The notes beneath the pieces are model-generated. The model did no database searches. It worked only from the letters and a program-made list of their open reading frames with translations, and was not told where the DNA came from. A program made the translations under genes and the position numbers. 64,000 bases of DNA from Phycisphaerae bacterium (lineage in GTDB: Bacteria > Planctomycetota > Phycisphaerae > UBA1845), in the NCBI GenBank assembly GCA_029260115.1, contig JAJDDW010000016.1, positions 1 to 64,000 of the forward strand, given 5' to 3'. The first letter of the stretch is position 1. Each line of letters begins with the position of its first letter. This document shows, piece by piece, positions 17,468 to 27,283 of the stretch.

Positions 17468-17487
17468 CTACCCGTAGAAACGGGTAG
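17468..17487 (+). promoter_or_regulatory. Perfect inverted repeat before gapdh
   Basis: CTACCCGT (17468-17475) and ACGGGTAG (17480-17487) form an 8-pair stem with a four-base loop in the leader of the glyceraldehyde-3-phosphate dehydrogenase gene. There is no T run, so an operator or mRNA-stability hairpin is more likely than a terminator. Confidence 0.35.
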
Positions 17488-17528
17488 ATGTTTCCAACTT
17501 CGTTTCACTCAACCTGGAGTAGGACAAT

Positions 17529-18554
17529 ATGGGCGTTAAAGTCGGCATTAATGGATTCGGACGAATTGGGCGACTGGTGTTTCGGGCGATGGCGGCTCGT
17601 GGTAGCGCGTTTGATATTGTCGCTATAAACGACTTGAGTAACCCGGCGACGCTGCGTCAGTTGCTCAAGTATGACACCGTGCATGGGCGGTTCAATGGAA
17701 CGGTCGAATCGACGGAAACGTCGCTGATAGTAAATGGCAAGGAAGTCAAAATTCTCTTGGAGCGATCGCCCGCGAAACTTCCGTGGGGCGAATTGGGCGT
17801 GGAGATCGCGCTGGAATCGACCGGCGTTTTCACGGCGAAGGAAAGCGAACGGGGCGGGTATGGCGATCACCTCAAAGCTGGTGCGCGAAAAGTTATTCTC
17901 AGTGCGCCCGCCAAGGATGAACCAGACCTGACCGTCGTGTTCGGGGTGAATGACGATCAGCTTAACGCGTCTCATAAAACTATTTCAAACGCGAGTTGCA
18001 CCACGAATTGTTTAGCACCATTAGCTAAGGTGTTGAATGATTCGTTTGGTGTGATCGATGGCTTGATGACAACAGTTCATGCTTATACGAACGATCAGAA
18101 AATCGCCGACATGGTGCATAGCGACCCGCGACGTGCGCGAGCGGCTGCGGCGAATATTATTCCCACCAGTACCGGAGCGGCTAGAGCCGTTGGCAAGGTG
18201 TTGCCAGAGTTGAACGGTAAGCTCAACGGCTTCGCGTTGCGTGTGCCCGTGCCAGATGGTTCGATTGTTGATTTGGTGGCCAGGCTAAAGAAGCCAGTGA
18301 CGGCGGAGGAAGTCAACGCGGCTTTGAAAAATGCTTCCGAAGGACCGCTCAAAGGTATCATGGAATACTGCGACGACCCCATAGTTAGCAGCGATATCAT
18401 CGGCAACCCGCATAGTTCGATTATTGACGCACTGAGCACGATGACGATGCCTGGCGATCGCGGAGATTTCGTGAAGGTCGTGTCCTGGTATGATAACGAG
18501 TGGGGTTATGCCAGTCGTGCAGCGGATTTGATTGCCAAGGCGGCGGCACTATAG
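17529..18554 (+). CDS. gap: Glyceraldehyde-3-phosphate dehydrogenase, type I
   Basis: A 341-residue cytoplasmic enzyme that oxidises glyceraldehyde 3-phosphate to 1,3-bisphosphoglycerate. The Rossmann start [12 protein letters not shown], the catalytic [10 protein letters not shown] and the C-terminal WYDNEWGY are all present. The segment INDLSNP after the second beta strand keeps the Asp typical of NAD-preferring enzymes. The length is normal. CTGGAG lies 11 bases before the ATG. The phosphoglycerate kinase gene follows within 100 bases, so consecutive steps of glycolysis are encoded together. Confidence 0.97.
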   Translation: MGVKVGINGFGRIGRLVFRAMAARGSAFDIVAINDLSNPATLRQLLKYDTVHGRFNGTVESTETSLIVNGKEVKILLERSPAKLPWGELGVEIALESTGVFTAKESERGGYGDHLKAGARKVILSAPAKDEPDLTVVFGVNDDQLNASHKTISNASCTTNCLAPLAKVLNDSFGVIDGLMTTVHAYTNDQKIADMVHSDPRRARAAAANIIPTSTGAARAVGKVLPELNGKLNGFALRVPVPDGSIVDLVARLKKPVTAEEVNAALKNASEGPLKGIMEYCDDPIVSSDIIGNPHSSIIDALSTMTMPGDRGDFVKVVSWYDNEWGYASRAADLIAKAAAL

Positions 18555-18650
18555 AGGCGGGCTTATGGCCTGGTGCTCAGTTAGGGTTGGGTATTAACCT
18601 GCGATCTTTTTTTGGATATAGCCATTATGGTCACCGGTACAGGCGCGTCG

Positions 18651-19886
18651 ATGAAAAAAACGGTTGGCGATATTGACGTTCGCGGGCTACGGGTGCTTGT
18701 TCGGCTTGATTTGAACGTCCCGCTCGACGCACAGCAGCAGATTACAGACGATAGACGTATTCGGTCTGCACTCCCTACAATTACACATCTTATTGAAGGT
18801 GGTGGGCGATTAATTTTGATGAGTCATCTTGGTCGGCCGGATGGCAGCGCGGAGGACCAAGCGCGTCTTTCGCTATCGCCCGTGGCGAAACGGCTTGGCG
18901 AGATGCTCGGGCGAGTTGTGCCGCTTGTGGGTGACTGCGATGGCGCAGCGGCTAAGGCTGCGGCGTCTCAGTTGACCGATGGTGACGTCTGTTTGCTAGA
19001 AAACTTACGATTTCACTCCGAAGAAACGATCAAGGATAAAACAGCGGCTAGCGATGCGTCTTTGCGTCGGTCTAAAGATGCTTTTGCCACGCAGTTAGCC
19101 TCGCTGGCTGATGTGTATGTGTGTGACGCTTTCGGAACGTGCCATCGAGATAATGCCAGTATGCTGACCGTTCCGCAGATGATGGCGGGTAAGCCTCGCG
19201 TGGTGGGATTTTTGGTGCAGCGGGAGCTTGCCTTTCTGGGCGAGGCTATGTCGTCTCCCGCGCTTCCTTTTGTGTGTGTTCTCGGCGGTGCGAAAGTTTC
19301 CGATAAGCTCGGCGTGATTGAATCGCTACTCGATAAGTGCGATACGATTCTAATTGGCGGGGCGATGGCCTATACTTTTTTAGCGGCTGATGGTATGCAA
19401 GTGGGCAATAGTTTGGTTGAGAAAGAGTTGTTTGATACCGCCCGCCGATTGCGCAAAGAAGCCGGGGATAAATTGCGGCTGCCTGTAGATTCGGTCGCGG
19501 CTGAGAAAATTGAAGCGGGTGCGGCGACGAAGATTTGTGATGGCGCGATACCGGATGGTTGGATGGGGCTGGATATTGGGCCCAAGACGACTGAAACGTT
19601 TGGTCGCGTATTGCAAGCGGCTAAGACGATAGTTTGGAACGGGCCTATGGGCGTTTTTGAAGTGAGTCCTTTTGATACGGGCACGCTGGGCGTAGCTCAT
19701 TTTGTGGCTGAGTCGACTGATGGTGGGGCGACGTCTATTATCGGTGGTGGCGACAGCGCTGCAGCGATTGACAAGGCTGGCCTATCGGATCGCATGACGC
19801 ATGTGTCCACTGGCGGCGGGGCTTCGCTAGAATTTCTTGAAGGCAAGCGTTTTGCGGCGATTGATATATTGGATAATCTAGAATGA
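18651..19886 (+). CDS. pgk: Phosphoglycerate kinase
   Basis: This enzyme transfers phosphate from 1,3-bisphosphoglycerate to ADP. It starts with the family pattern [26 protein letters not shown] 18651 matches the usual N-terminus, although ATG 18627 and TTG 18612 are in frame upstream. Substrate and nucleotide signatures include [27 protein letters not shown] and GGGDSAAA near the C-terminal hinge. At 411 residues it is slightly long because of a Lys/Ala-rich insertion around residues 127-145. The stop codon overlaps the next ATG (ATGA, 19883), so translation is probably coupled to rpe. Confidence 0.96.
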   Translation: MKKTVGDIDVRGLRVLVRLDLNVPLDAQQQITDDRRIRSALPTITHLIEGGGRLILMSHLGRPDGSAEDQARLSLSPVAKRLGEMLGRVVPLVGDCDGAAAKAAASQLTDGDVCLLENLRFHSEETIKDKTAASDASLRRSKDAFATQLASLADVYVCDAFGTCHRDNASMLTVPQMMAGKPRVVGFLVQRELAFLGEAMSSPALPFVCVLGGAKVSDKLGVIESLLDKCDTILIGGAMAYTFLAADGMQVGNSLVEKELFDTARRLRKEAGDKLRLPVDSVAAEKIEAGAATKICDGAIPDGWMGLDIGPKTTETFGRVLQAAKTIVWNGPMGVFEVSPFDTGTLGVAHFVAESTDGGATSIIGGGDSAAAIDKAGLSDRMTHVSTGGGASLEFLEGKRFAAIDILDNLE

Positions 19887-20632
19887 GTGACACGATGGTG
19901 ACAGGGAGCTTGGTGATGCCTAGCGAGGAGAGTGTTTCGTCTAATGGGTTTGCGCTCGCGTCGCCGGCTATTCGTATGGCGCCTTCGCTGCTGGCTGCGG
20001 ACTTCGCGCGGTTGGGTGAGCATGTGGACGAGATCGAACGCGGCGGGGCACAAGTGTTGCACCTAGACGTGATGGATGGCCACTTCGTGCCTAATCTTAG
20101 TTATGGCGCAGTGGTGATCGAAGCCCTGCGTGAACGGTCGAACATGTTTTTTGACACGCATCTCATGATCGAGGAGCCTCAGCGTTACGCCGAATCGTTC
20201 GTAACAGCGGGGGCTGATCTGATTACGTTTCATATAGAAGTCGTCAAGCATCCGGAGGCGATGGTCGAGCATTTGCGGGAGCTGGGCGTTTCGGTTGGGG
20301 TTTCGATTAATCCGACGACGCCGGTCTCTGCAATCGAGTCCATTATCGATGCTGTTGACCTGGTTTTGGTCATGAGCATTTGGCCAGGATTTGGCGGTCA
20401 GAAATTTATGCCCGAAGTGCTTGATAAGGTAATTGAGGTGAAAAAACGGCTTGGCCCGCACCAACGGCTAGAAATCGACGGTGGTATCGGACCTGAGACC
20501 GTGGGTTTGGCAGCGAAGGCCGGGGTTGATACGCTAGTGGCTGGTACTGCGATCTTTCGCCAGCCTGACCCGGTCGCTGCGATGAAGCAGCTTTATAGCT
20601 TAGCTGTTGACGCTGCGGGTGAGGCTGGTTAG
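19883..20632 (+). CDS. rpe: Ribulose-phosphate 3-epimerase
   Basis: This enzyme interconverts ribulose 5-phosphate and xylulose 5-phosphate in the pentose phosphate pathway. The TIM-barrel motifs [32 protein letters not shown] and [10 protein letters not shown] carry the metal and phosphate residues. About 30 residues precede the usual start; they are low in complexity and could be absent if an internal ATG near 19976 is used, but the ATGA overlap with pgk supports the long form. The grouping of gap, pgk and rpe puts lower glycolysis and the pentose pathway in one transcription unit. Confidence 0.95.
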   Translation: MSDTMVTGSLVMPSEESVSSNGFALASPAIRMAPSLLAADFARLGEHVDEIERGGAQVLHLDVMDGHFVPNLSYGAVVIEALRERSNMFFDTHLMIEEPQRYAESFVTAGADLITFHIEVVKHPEAMVEHLRELGVSVGVSINPTTPVSAIESIIDAVDLVLVMSIWPGFGGQKFMPEVLDKVIEVKKRLGPHQRLEIDGGIGPETVGLAAKAGVDTLVAGTAIFRQPDPVAAMKQLYSLAVDAAGEAG

Positions 20633-20700
20633 TTAACACGATGAGAACTGGCGGCGGATTGTCTGGATGCTAGTTAATTGGGTTGTTTGGGCGAGCATAC

Positions 20701-21318
20701 ATGGCATCATTGATATTAATACCTTGGCCAGAAACGAGCTGGAGTCTGGCTGGTCGAATGATCGGCCGAAGTCCAGTTTCGTTGACGGACCAGGGACGCG
20801 CGCAAGCCTTGGCCTGGGCAGATGCTATGGTAAAGGATCCACCAGTGGCTGTTTACTCCAGCTCTGAGGTTGCTTCGGTCGAGACGGCTGGGGTGCTGGA
20901 GAAGCGGGCGAACATCAAGCGGAAAGAGCTAAAAGATTTGGCTGAGGTCAATGTTGGCTTGTGGGACGGTTTGACTGCGGTCGAATTAAAGCATCGATAT
21001 CCCAAAATATATAAACGGTGGTGCGATGATCCCTTTTCGGTCTGCCCGCCGGAAGGTGAAGAATTTTCGGCAGCATCAGACCGCATTCGCGAGGGAATCG
21101 CGGGCATTGTGGGCGACCGTCGAGATCGCACCTTGGCTGTGGTGCTTGGTCCTTTTTCATTCGCACTTGCGCGATCCATCGTGGAGCGTAGCCCCCTGGT
21201 CGATATCCACAATTTTACCAATGTAGAGCCGCTGCGCTACCCGTGGTTGCTTGGTCAAAAAGCGGAAGCAAGATCAGCGGTGGCGACAGGTGAAGCTGTA
21301 GTTGCTAAGGGTGATTAA
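20701..21318 (+). CDS. Degenerate histidine-phosphatase (PGAM-like) protein without catalytic residues
   Basis: A 205-residue protein with the layout of the histidine phosphatase superfamily: LTDQGRAQALAWA, VYSSSEVASVETA, EVNVGLWDGLTAVEL-KHRYP and PPEGEEF are all recognisable. The defining RHG near the N-terminus is PWP (residues 8-10) in an otherwise matching LIPWPETSW. The second catalytic His in the SHGG segment is replaced (LGPF, Gly150), and the Arg of the SSxxxRAxQTA motif is Ala. It therefore cannot work by the usual phosphohistidine mechanism. It sits 68 bases after rpe and 2 bases before accD, so it is probably cotranscribed and could be a binding or regulatory protein of this operon. 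ATG 20701 is preferred to the upstream TTG. Confidence 0.85.
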   Translation: MASLILIPWPETSWSLAGRMIGRSPVSLTDQGRAQALAWADAMVKDPPVAVYSSSEVASVETAGVLEKRANIKRKELKDLAEVNVGLWDGLTAVELKHRYPKIYKRWCDDPFSVCPPEGEEFSAASDRIREGIAGIVGDRRDRTLAVVLGPFSFALARSIVERSPLVDIHNFTNVEPLRYPWLLGQKAEARSAVATGEAVVAKGD

Positions 21319-21320
21319 CG

Positions 21321-22166
21321 ATGGCCATTGACGAGGCATTAGGACCAAAGGATAAGGCCGCTTTGCAGGATCGTGTCGAAATCCCGGCTGGACTGTGGAC
21401 CCGCTGCGAAAGCTGCGGTCACATTGTCTATGAGAAGGAAGTGGCTGAGGCGCTAAATGTTTGTCCGGAATGCGGACATCATCGACGGGTAGATGCCCGC
21501 ACGCGTGTTGCGCAGCTGGTGGACGCTGACACGTTCGAGGAGTTTGCTGCAGACCTTACCTCTACGGACCCACTCAAATTTACTGACCGTTTACCGTATA
21601 AAGAACGGCTAGAACGTGAGCAGAAGAAGACGGGGGAAGTGGACGCCGTCATCATCGGCAAGGCCTTCATTCGGGGGCGTGGGGTGATATTAGCCGTGAT
21701 GAACCCTAAGTTTATTATGGCTTCGATGGGCGCGGTGGTCGGTGAAAAGATTACACGAGCTGTTGAGCGGGCGCTGGAGGAAGGGTTACCATTGATCGTG
21801 GTTACGGCTTCTGGCGGTGCCCGTATGCAGGAGGGCATGATCTCTCTGGTGCAGATGGCTAAGACTTCGGCCGCGCTAGCTCGATTTGATGACGCTGGTG
21901 GGTTGTATGTCGTGGTGGCTTCAGACCCGACGACGGCGGGTGTCGCCGCTAGCTTTGCCAGCCTGGGTGATGTTATTATTGCAGAGCCAAAAGCGATGAT
22001 CGGTTTTGCGGGGCCTCGCGTGATTGCCAATACAATCAATGCGGAGTTGCCTGAGGGTTTCCAAACCGCAGAATTCATGCTGGAACATGGCTTTATTGAT
22101 CGTATCGTGGACCGTGGGCAGCTGCGATCTGAATTAGCTCGTGTGATCGATTATTGCGGGAAATAG
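21321..22166 (+). CDS. accD: Acetyl-CoA carboxylase carboxyltransferase subunit beta
   Basis: The beta subunit of the carboxyltransferase that makes malonyl-CoA for fatty acid synthesis. An N-terminal four-Cys zinc ribbon (C29, C32, C48, C51) is followed by a crotonase-like carboxyltransferase domain with VTASGGARMQEG and GFAGPRVI. At 281 residues it has the normal size. The start is 2 bases after the stop of the degenerate phosphatase gene, so the two are translationally linked. The alpha subunit gene is not in this window. Confidence 0.95.
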   Translation: MAIDEALGPKDKAALQDRVEIPAGLWTRCESCGHIVYEKEVAEALNVCPECGHHRRVDARTRVAQLVDADTFEEFAADLTSTDPLKFTDRLPYKERLEREQKKTGEVDAVIIGKAFIRGRGVILAVMNPKFIMASMGAVVGEKITRAVERALEEGLPLIVVTASGGARMQEGMISLVQMAKTSAALARFDDAGGLYVVVASDPTTAGVAASFASLGDVIIAEPKAMIGFAGPRVIANTINAELPEGFQTAEFMLEHGFIDRIVDRGQLRSELARVIDYCGK

Positions 22167-22320
22167 CGCATTGTTGCCATGGCTGAGTCCCGAGGATTGT
22201 CACCGATCATGACGGCTACGCGAGGGTGAGTAAAGAGTTGTGCTGGCCCCTTTTTTTGTGAAAGAAAATCTTTACTTTTCGCCGATGAAAGTTGTACAAG
22301 CTTGCCATTGAGAGTAAGAC

Positions 22321-22905
22321 ATGTTCAACGCTTGGTTGTTTCACGGAAGAACAATGAACCAACGGCCTAGGATGGTAAATACGCTGGTGTGCTTGGTTGT
22401 GTCCATGACGGGTGCGGCTGGTCTTCTTGGTTATCTTGACCCTTCCGTTTCTCCCTCACCGGATTCGTTGACGTTTGATACGATTGAGTCCGTAGCCTGG
22501 GAGATCGTATCTAATACGCACAATCTTGATCCTCAGCGATGGCAGGCGGTCAATGTGGCGTCGGTCTTAGAGCCGGGCGATCGTGGTGCCCTTCTGGCAG
22601 CCAGATCAAACCAAGAAAGCAGCCACTTTTTCGTACACCTGGACGGGCATATTTCATATAGTACGCTATGGCGCGATCAGCATGAATTAGCCGCGTCTCC
22701 CGGTACAATCGTAGTCGAAGTCGCTCAACAAGGGCCTGGCGAGGTCATGTCCGAAGCCCAGTGGGTGGGGGTTCGGTCTTTGGTGCGTTCGCTTACCGAA
22801 ACGGTGGCCCCAATCGACGGTGTCCTGCCGGTCACGGCTGATAGCTCTTGGCAAGCCGCGTATCAGCCAGTAGAGATGGTGTCCGATATCGCTACACCTT
22901 CATAG
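22321..22905 (+). CDS. Secreted or anchored protein, possibly degenerate amidase/PGRP fold
   Basis: A 194-residue protein with one hydrophobic N-terminal segment (about 18-38). The middle has HFFVHLDGHISYSTLWRDQ and then VVEVAQQGPG with EAQWVGVRSLVRSL, which follow the order of the peptidoglycan amidase/PGRP family (HFVI-DG, then IEL-, then Q-AL-L). The first zinc-binding His-His of that family is not visible, so it is probably not an active amidase. This assignment is tentative. The gene is preceded by about 150 bases with no clear terminator after accD. Confidence 0.6.
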   Translation: MFNAWLFHGRTMNQRPRMVNTLVCLVVSMTGAAGLLGYLDPSVSPSPDSLTFDTIESVAWEIVSNTHNLDPQRWQAVNVASVLEPGDRGALLAARSNQESSHFFVHLDGHISYSTLWRDQHELAASPGTIVVEVAQQGPGEVMSEAQWVGVRSLVRSLTETVAPIDGVLPVTADSSWQAAYQPVEMVSDIATPS

Positions 22906-23086
22906 CTTGCTCAGTCGAAGCCAAGCCCGTCTGCCTGTTCGATAAATTTATTTTCCCTCTATGCCTGCGAATCATTGACCTTGGGGCTGTTGTCGCTGTA
23001 CGGTATGCTACGAGCGGTGTGACAGTGCGGGGTTCGCCTGTATCTGTCCAGGTCTGGTGCAATTTACCAATTCGGAAGAGGGTACA

Positions 23087-25102
23087 ATGAAGCAGGTATA
23101 TTATTATGCCATTTATGTTTTTAGTATCGCATCCTTGACTTCGATCGTGGGTGCCCAAACTGTTGATCCGGATTTTGGTCGGCAGTGGTATTTGGAAAAT
23201 AATGGGCAAGTGGTCGGCGGGGTAGCCGGGGCTCCTGGCGCGGATGTTGATGTGGTCTCGGCTTGGGCAGTGTTCGGCGGGGGGTTGAACGTCACGGTAG
23301 CAATTGTGTCGACGGGGGTTGATCCTCATCCCGAATTTGCGGATCGTTTACTTGAAGGCATTAGCTTTGTAGGTGATCCGTATAGTTCGCTCGACGCGTG
23401 CGGCAAAGGGACTCATATGGCTGGTGTAGTTGGCGCAGCTCGCGACAACTTTTCGGGCATGCACGGAATTGCAGGGGTATGTCCGACTGTTCTTATCTTA
23501 CCCGTTCGTATCGCCAATGGCTGCGTATCTAGTCGACCTGCTACTGCACTGGGCATTGAGTGGGCGGTGGATCATGGGGCTGACATCATCGTTGTTAGCA
23601 CGACCTTTGCCTCTGGCGATGCCCCATTGTTGCAAGCTATTGATTATGCCGCCAGCATGGATGTATTAGTTATCGCACCTGCGGGTAGTGTTAGTGACGA
23701 CGTGTTGGCATTTCCGGCGAACTATGGCAATTGTATGTCAGTTTCTGCTACGACGAATCAAGATGCGTTGACTAATTTTTCTAATTTCGGCGTGGGTCTT
23801 GATGTCGCGGCGCCTGGCAAAAATATCTATTCGTGTTGGCTGGCAGACGATTATTTTGAAGCGCCAGAATCAGATTCCGCCGCTGCGGCTTTGGTCGCGG
23901 GCACGGCTGCGTTGTTGAAATCATATAATCCAGGTTTGACAGCGACGCAATTACGTCAACTGATCAACGTCTCAGCCGATCAGGTAGGTAATCCTACGTT
24001 TTTTGGGAGTGGTCGTCTGTGTACAGGATGCGCGATGCAGCAAGCGTCACCGCCTTCGCTTCGCTTCGAGCATGACTTATTGCAGCTGGAAGCCATTACG
24101 CCTAATGCCTCTACGACATCGATCATACAAATTGTAGACGTGTCCGATGTGGCTGAAATTGATAGAGCAATCTTGCACTTCCGAGTTGATGATGGTCTAT
24201 GGGAGGTGTCTGAGGTTAGGCACTTAGCCGGAGATACTTACGAGCTACGTTGGCCAGCAATTCCTTGTGATTCAGTAATTGAATATTTTCTTAGCGCCCA
24301 GAGCGTTGGTGGTGATATTGTTTTGGATCCAGCAACTGCGCCATTGAGAACTTACAGCGTGCGTGGAGAACAGCGAACTGTACTTTTTGAGGACGATTTT
24401 GAAGCCGATTTGGGCTGGAGCTCGATAGATTCAACTGGCGTAGCCAAGGGGTTATGGGTGCGCGTTGTACCGATAGGGACAAGTGTTCAGCCAGCGTATG
24501 ATGCGACGCCGCAAGCGGGAGAGACGTGTTTTGTGACGGGACAGCATGTGCCAGGGCAGTCCGATGGTTTTGCTGATGTGGATGGTGGGCCTGTAGAGTT
24601 GTGGTCGCCTGAGATCCCCATCCCGTCGAATAGTGTTGAGCTGAGTTTTTCTTGCTGGGTTGAATCGCTCGGCCTCGGTGTGCCCGATGCTATGTCGGTG
24701 GAAGTATCTATAAATAACGGGCAATCCTGGCTATCGGTTGATCAGATACCAGCTACCGCTGGCTGGGCTGAGCACGTGTACTCACTTCGTAATGTAGCTG
24801 GGTTTACTGGGCCATCCATGCGTGTCCGATTTTTGATAGCTGACATAGATGAGTCACTAACCGAAGCTGCAGTCGACAATGTGCGCGTGGCATGGCTGCC
24901 ATGCAGCGTAGCTAGCCACGATGCCGATGGCAACGGTCGTGTCGATCTTGTTGATTTCGACGCGTTTGTCACTTGCCTGGACGGGCCTAGTGTATCGATC
25001 ATTGACGATGCCTGTCGGGTGTTCGATGTCTATGGTGCAAACGCAGTAGACCTTAATGATTTTTCTGCATTTCAGCGGCGCTTTAACCCCAGTGCGAATT
25101 AG
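23087..25102 (+). CDS. Secreted subtilase-fold pseudoprotease with dockerin-like C-terminus
   Basis: A 671-residue secreted protein; ATG 23087 follows GGAAGAGGG. Signal peptide residues 1-23. Residues about 25-310 have the peptidase S8 fold, with the N-terminal phrase WYLENNGQ, STGVDPHPEF, GTHMAGVVGA, GIAGVCP and VAGTAALL. The active site is degraded: the catalytic Asp of D-T/S-G is Ser75, the catalytic His of HGTH is Lys107, and the oxyanion Asn is Ser201. Only the nucleophile-equivalent Ser264 remains (SDSAAAALVAG). It should be non-proteolytic. Residues about 430-600 form a beta-rich domain (FEDDFEADLGW...), and the last 60 residues contain two EF-hand-like DxDxNGxVDLxDF segments resembling a dockerin. 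It may bind peptides or act as a scaffold. Confidence 0.88.
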   Translation: MKQVYYYAIYVFSIASLTSIVGAQTVDPDFGRQWYLENNGQVVGGVAGAPGADVDVVSAWAVFGGGLNVTVAIVSTGVDPHPEFADRLLEGISFVGDPYSSLDACGKGTHMAGVVGAARDNFSGMHGIAGVCPTVLILPVRIANGCVSSRPATALGIEWAVDHGADIIVVSTTFASGDAPLLQAIDYAASMDVLVIAPAGSVSDDVLAFPANYGNCMSVSATTNQDALTNFSNFGVGLDVAAPGKNIYSCWLADDYFEAPESDSAAAALVAGTAALLKSYNPGLTATQLRQLINVSADQVGNPTFFGSGRLCTGCAMQQASPPSLRFEHDLLQLEAITPNASTTSIIQIVDVSDVAEIDRAILHFRVDDGLWEVSEVRHLAGDTYELRWPAIPCDSVIEYFLSAQSVGGDIVLDPATAPLRTYSVRGEQRTVLFEDDFEADLGWSSIDSTGVAKGLWVRVVPIGTSVQPAYDATPQAGETCFVTGQHVPGQSDGFADVDGGPVELWSPEIPIPSNSVELSFSCWVESLGLGVPDAMSVEVSINNGQSWLSVDQIPATAGWAEHVYSLRNVAGFTGPSMRVRFLIADIDESLTEAAVDNVRVAWLPCSVASHDADGNGRVDLVDFDAFVTCLDGPSVSIIDDACRVFDVYGANAVDLNDFSAFQRRFNPSAN

Positions 25103-25278
25103 CATCGTCGAGTCGCCCATCGATTGGTCAACGCCACAATATTGGGGTGAGTTGACCAATTATTACTTCTCGTGCCTGCTGGTGCGTGGTATGATGGACG
25201 CTGCGTAAGAGTATATCGCATTTGTACATTGATGTGATTGATTATCGATTTAGGTTCTCGCACGAAGGAGCAAACATT

Positions 25279-25890
25279 ATGTCGTCGAAAAAATTCATTG
25301 TCTCATTGGTGGGTCTGTCGTTTGTCATGGTATCTGCTAGCACGGTCTTCTCAGATGACAAGGCTAAACCGGGGCAAGAGGGGGCACCAAATCCCATGAT
25401 GGAAGCGTGGGGAAAAAATGCTGCCCCCGGACCTTTCCATGCGTATCTCAAGCCGATGGTGGGTTCATGGAAGACAACTTCCAAATTTTGGATGGCTGAG
25501 GGCGATGTGCCTGCATCTAGTGAAGGTACATCTGAACGAGTTCTCATACTCGGTGGCCGATATCTCCAAGAGCATTACAGCTCAACCGTTTTGGGGGCAC
25601 CATTTAAGGGGTTTGGTATTGTTGGATACGACAACGCGAAGAAGGCGTATATAAGCACTTGGATGGATACGATGTCGACGACCATTTTGGTTGATCACGG
25701 CAGTTGCGACGCCTCTGGAAAAGTGTTCACTTATCTTGGAGAGATGGATGATCCATATACAGGCACGCATAAAAAATACCGCACGGTGCTTCGTGTGATT
25801 AACAACGACAAGCATATTTTAGAAATGTTTGAAACCGCGCCGGGTGAAAATGAACGTCAAAGTATGGAAATCATCTACACGCGCTCCTAG
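25279..25890 (+). CDS. Secreted DUF1579 family protein
   Basis: A 203-residue protein. ATG 25279 has AAGGAG 8 bases upstream. The signal peptide covers residues 1-25, ending near VFSDD. The rest matches the DUF1579 pattern: LKPMVGSWKTTSKFW, GGRYLQEHYS, GFGIVGYDNAKKAYISTW and a closing E-beta strand, a lipocalin-like small barrel common in planctomycetes and other environmental bacteria. The function is unknown. It stands alone between the pseudoprotease and the convergent beta-helix gene. Confidence 0.88.
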   Translation: MSSKKFIVSLVGLSFVMVSASTVFSDDKAKPGQEGAPNPMMEAWGKNAAPGPFHAYLKPMVGSWKTTSKFWMAEGDVPASSEGTSERVLILGGRYLQEHYSSTVLGAPFKGFGIVGYDNAKKAYISTWMDTMSTTILVDHGSCDASGKVFTYLGEMDDPYTGTHKKYRTVLRVINNDKHILEMFETAPGENERQSMEIIYTRS

Positions 25891-25924
25891 GCATGGCGAT
25901 ATTGCTTGTCCGTAAGTTTGATAA

Positions 25925-27283
25925 CTATGGGCCGACGATACTTTCGTAGAAGCTAATTAGATCAGCCAAGCTGATGTCGGCGTCGTCGTTGCTGTCGAAC
26001 ACACATAGGCATACGTCATCCGCTGGGCTGGTGGCTGGAAATGTTGCGAAGCAGCGCTGAAAATCGGCGTAATCTGCCAGGTCGATCGTGTCATCGGCGT
26101 TGTAGTCATTGGCTAATTGGAGTTTCACGGATTCATACGGACCTCGATCGACGCGACAGCTCTGGATTCGAGGGGCGGCGTCCAGGTCTAAGTCTGCGCC
26201 TATAGGGTAAGCGAATCCTGGATTGCCGGTGTTGATGGCTGGCGATGTTAATGCGAGTCGCCAATCGTCATCGTCAGTGCCCGAAACACCATCCAACCCG
26301 AACGGGTCGACAAATTGCGGGTCTACGCCGTTGACGCCCGGGCCATCGAAGAACCTTGCGGAAAAGCCTTGTATTGTGGTGTGGGATAGTGGTGGGGGAA
26401 TGAAAGGGCCTGTGACGTACTGGGCAGATTCATCCATCCCACCTTGGTCAGAATTTCCCCATAAGATACAGTTTGTCATGGTTGATGTGCTGCCGCCAGA
26501 GTCACGCATTCCGCCTTGTTGGTAATTATCTGGATCACCGTCGGCGCGGTTATAAGCAATTGTGCAGTTCGTCAATTTTGGAAACGCATCGAAATTGTCT
26601 ATTCCACCGGCGAAGATCGCGCGGTTGCCAACGATGAGACAATTGATTAACGAGACATTGTGCTTGTCGTTATACATGCCGCCGCCTTTGTCGAGGGCAG
26701 AGTTTCCCCGAATGATGCAATTACGAATGGTTGGCCCATTGACTCGCCCAAAAGGGCTTTTGTTGATGATGCCGCCGCCGCGATCTTCTGTACCAGGCGG
26801 CGGAATGTTTGCGTTGCCACCACTTACCGTAAAGCCATCAATCACTGTAGATAAATCACGTTCGTTTGCCGTGACAACATGGTAGCAGTTCTCGCTGTTG
26901 TTGATGAACCCGGGAAGATCATCGCCGTTAATATCGCACGATAAAATCGTTTCATGCAAGCGAATATGGCGTGCGTCTGGGTTCAGTGCATTGCAACCCG
27001 CGAAACCACCTAACATGGTCACGCCGTTTTGTTGCAGAAAGAATGTAGAAGTCCGTACTGCGCCGGGTATGTATAGGCCATCTGCTACGCGGATTTCGTC
27101 GCCGGTGATGGCACTACCGAGCGCTGTCGTCAGGCTGGTGTAGGCGCTGCACCAACTGGTCCCGTCGTGCGTTGGGCCGGTGGCGTTGATGTCCACAAAG
27201 ATGACGGATTGTGCGCGGACTGGCTGTGAAATCAACAACAGGCCAGCGCATAGCATAGCCAATCGCATAGCCATCGAACGCAT
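25925..27283 (-). CDS. Secreted right-handed beta-helix protein with dockerin-like C-terminus
   Basis: A 452-residue protein with a signal peptide (about residues 1-25, ending VRAQ). It then has the opening VDINATGPTHDGTSW-SAYTSL and runs of short rungs with Asn/Gly turns (IRNCIIRGNSA, LINCLIVGNRA, LTNCTIAYNRA, MTNCILWGNS), as in pectin-lyase-like parallel beta-helices of the choice-of-anchor Q type. No lyase catalytic residues can be assigned. The last 70 residues have two EF-hand-like segments (DYNADDTIDLADYADF and DSNDDADISLADLISF), the same ending type as two other secreted proteins here. It probably acts as a surface or extracellular carbohydrate-binding protein. Confidence 0.88.
   Translation of the reverse strand: MRSMAMRLAMLCAGLLLISQPVRAQSVIFVDINATGPTHDGTSWCSAYTSLTTALGSAITGDEIRVADGLYIPGAVRTSTFFLQQNGVTMLGGFAGCNALNPDARHIRLHETILSCDINGDDLPGFINNSENCYHVVTANERDLSTVIDGFTVSGGNANIPPPGTEDRGGGIINKSPFGRVNGPTIRNCIIRGNSALDKGGGMYNDKHNVSLINCLIVGNRAIFAGGIDNFDAFPKLTNCTIAYNRADGDPDNYQQGGMRDSGGSTSTMTNCILWGNSDQGGMDESAQYVTGPFIPPPLSHTTIQGFSARFFDGPGVNGVDPQFVDPFGLDGVSGTDDDDWRLALTSPAINTGNPGFAYPIGADLDLDAAPRIQSCRVDRGPYESVKLQLANDYNADDTIDLADYADFQRCFATFPATSPADDVCLCVFDSNDDADISLADLISFYESIVGP

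Noticed and set aside
26223-27143. Several plus-strand frames opposite the beta-helix gene
   Set aside because: These are antisense shadows of a gene with signal peptide, helix rungs and dockerin-like end.
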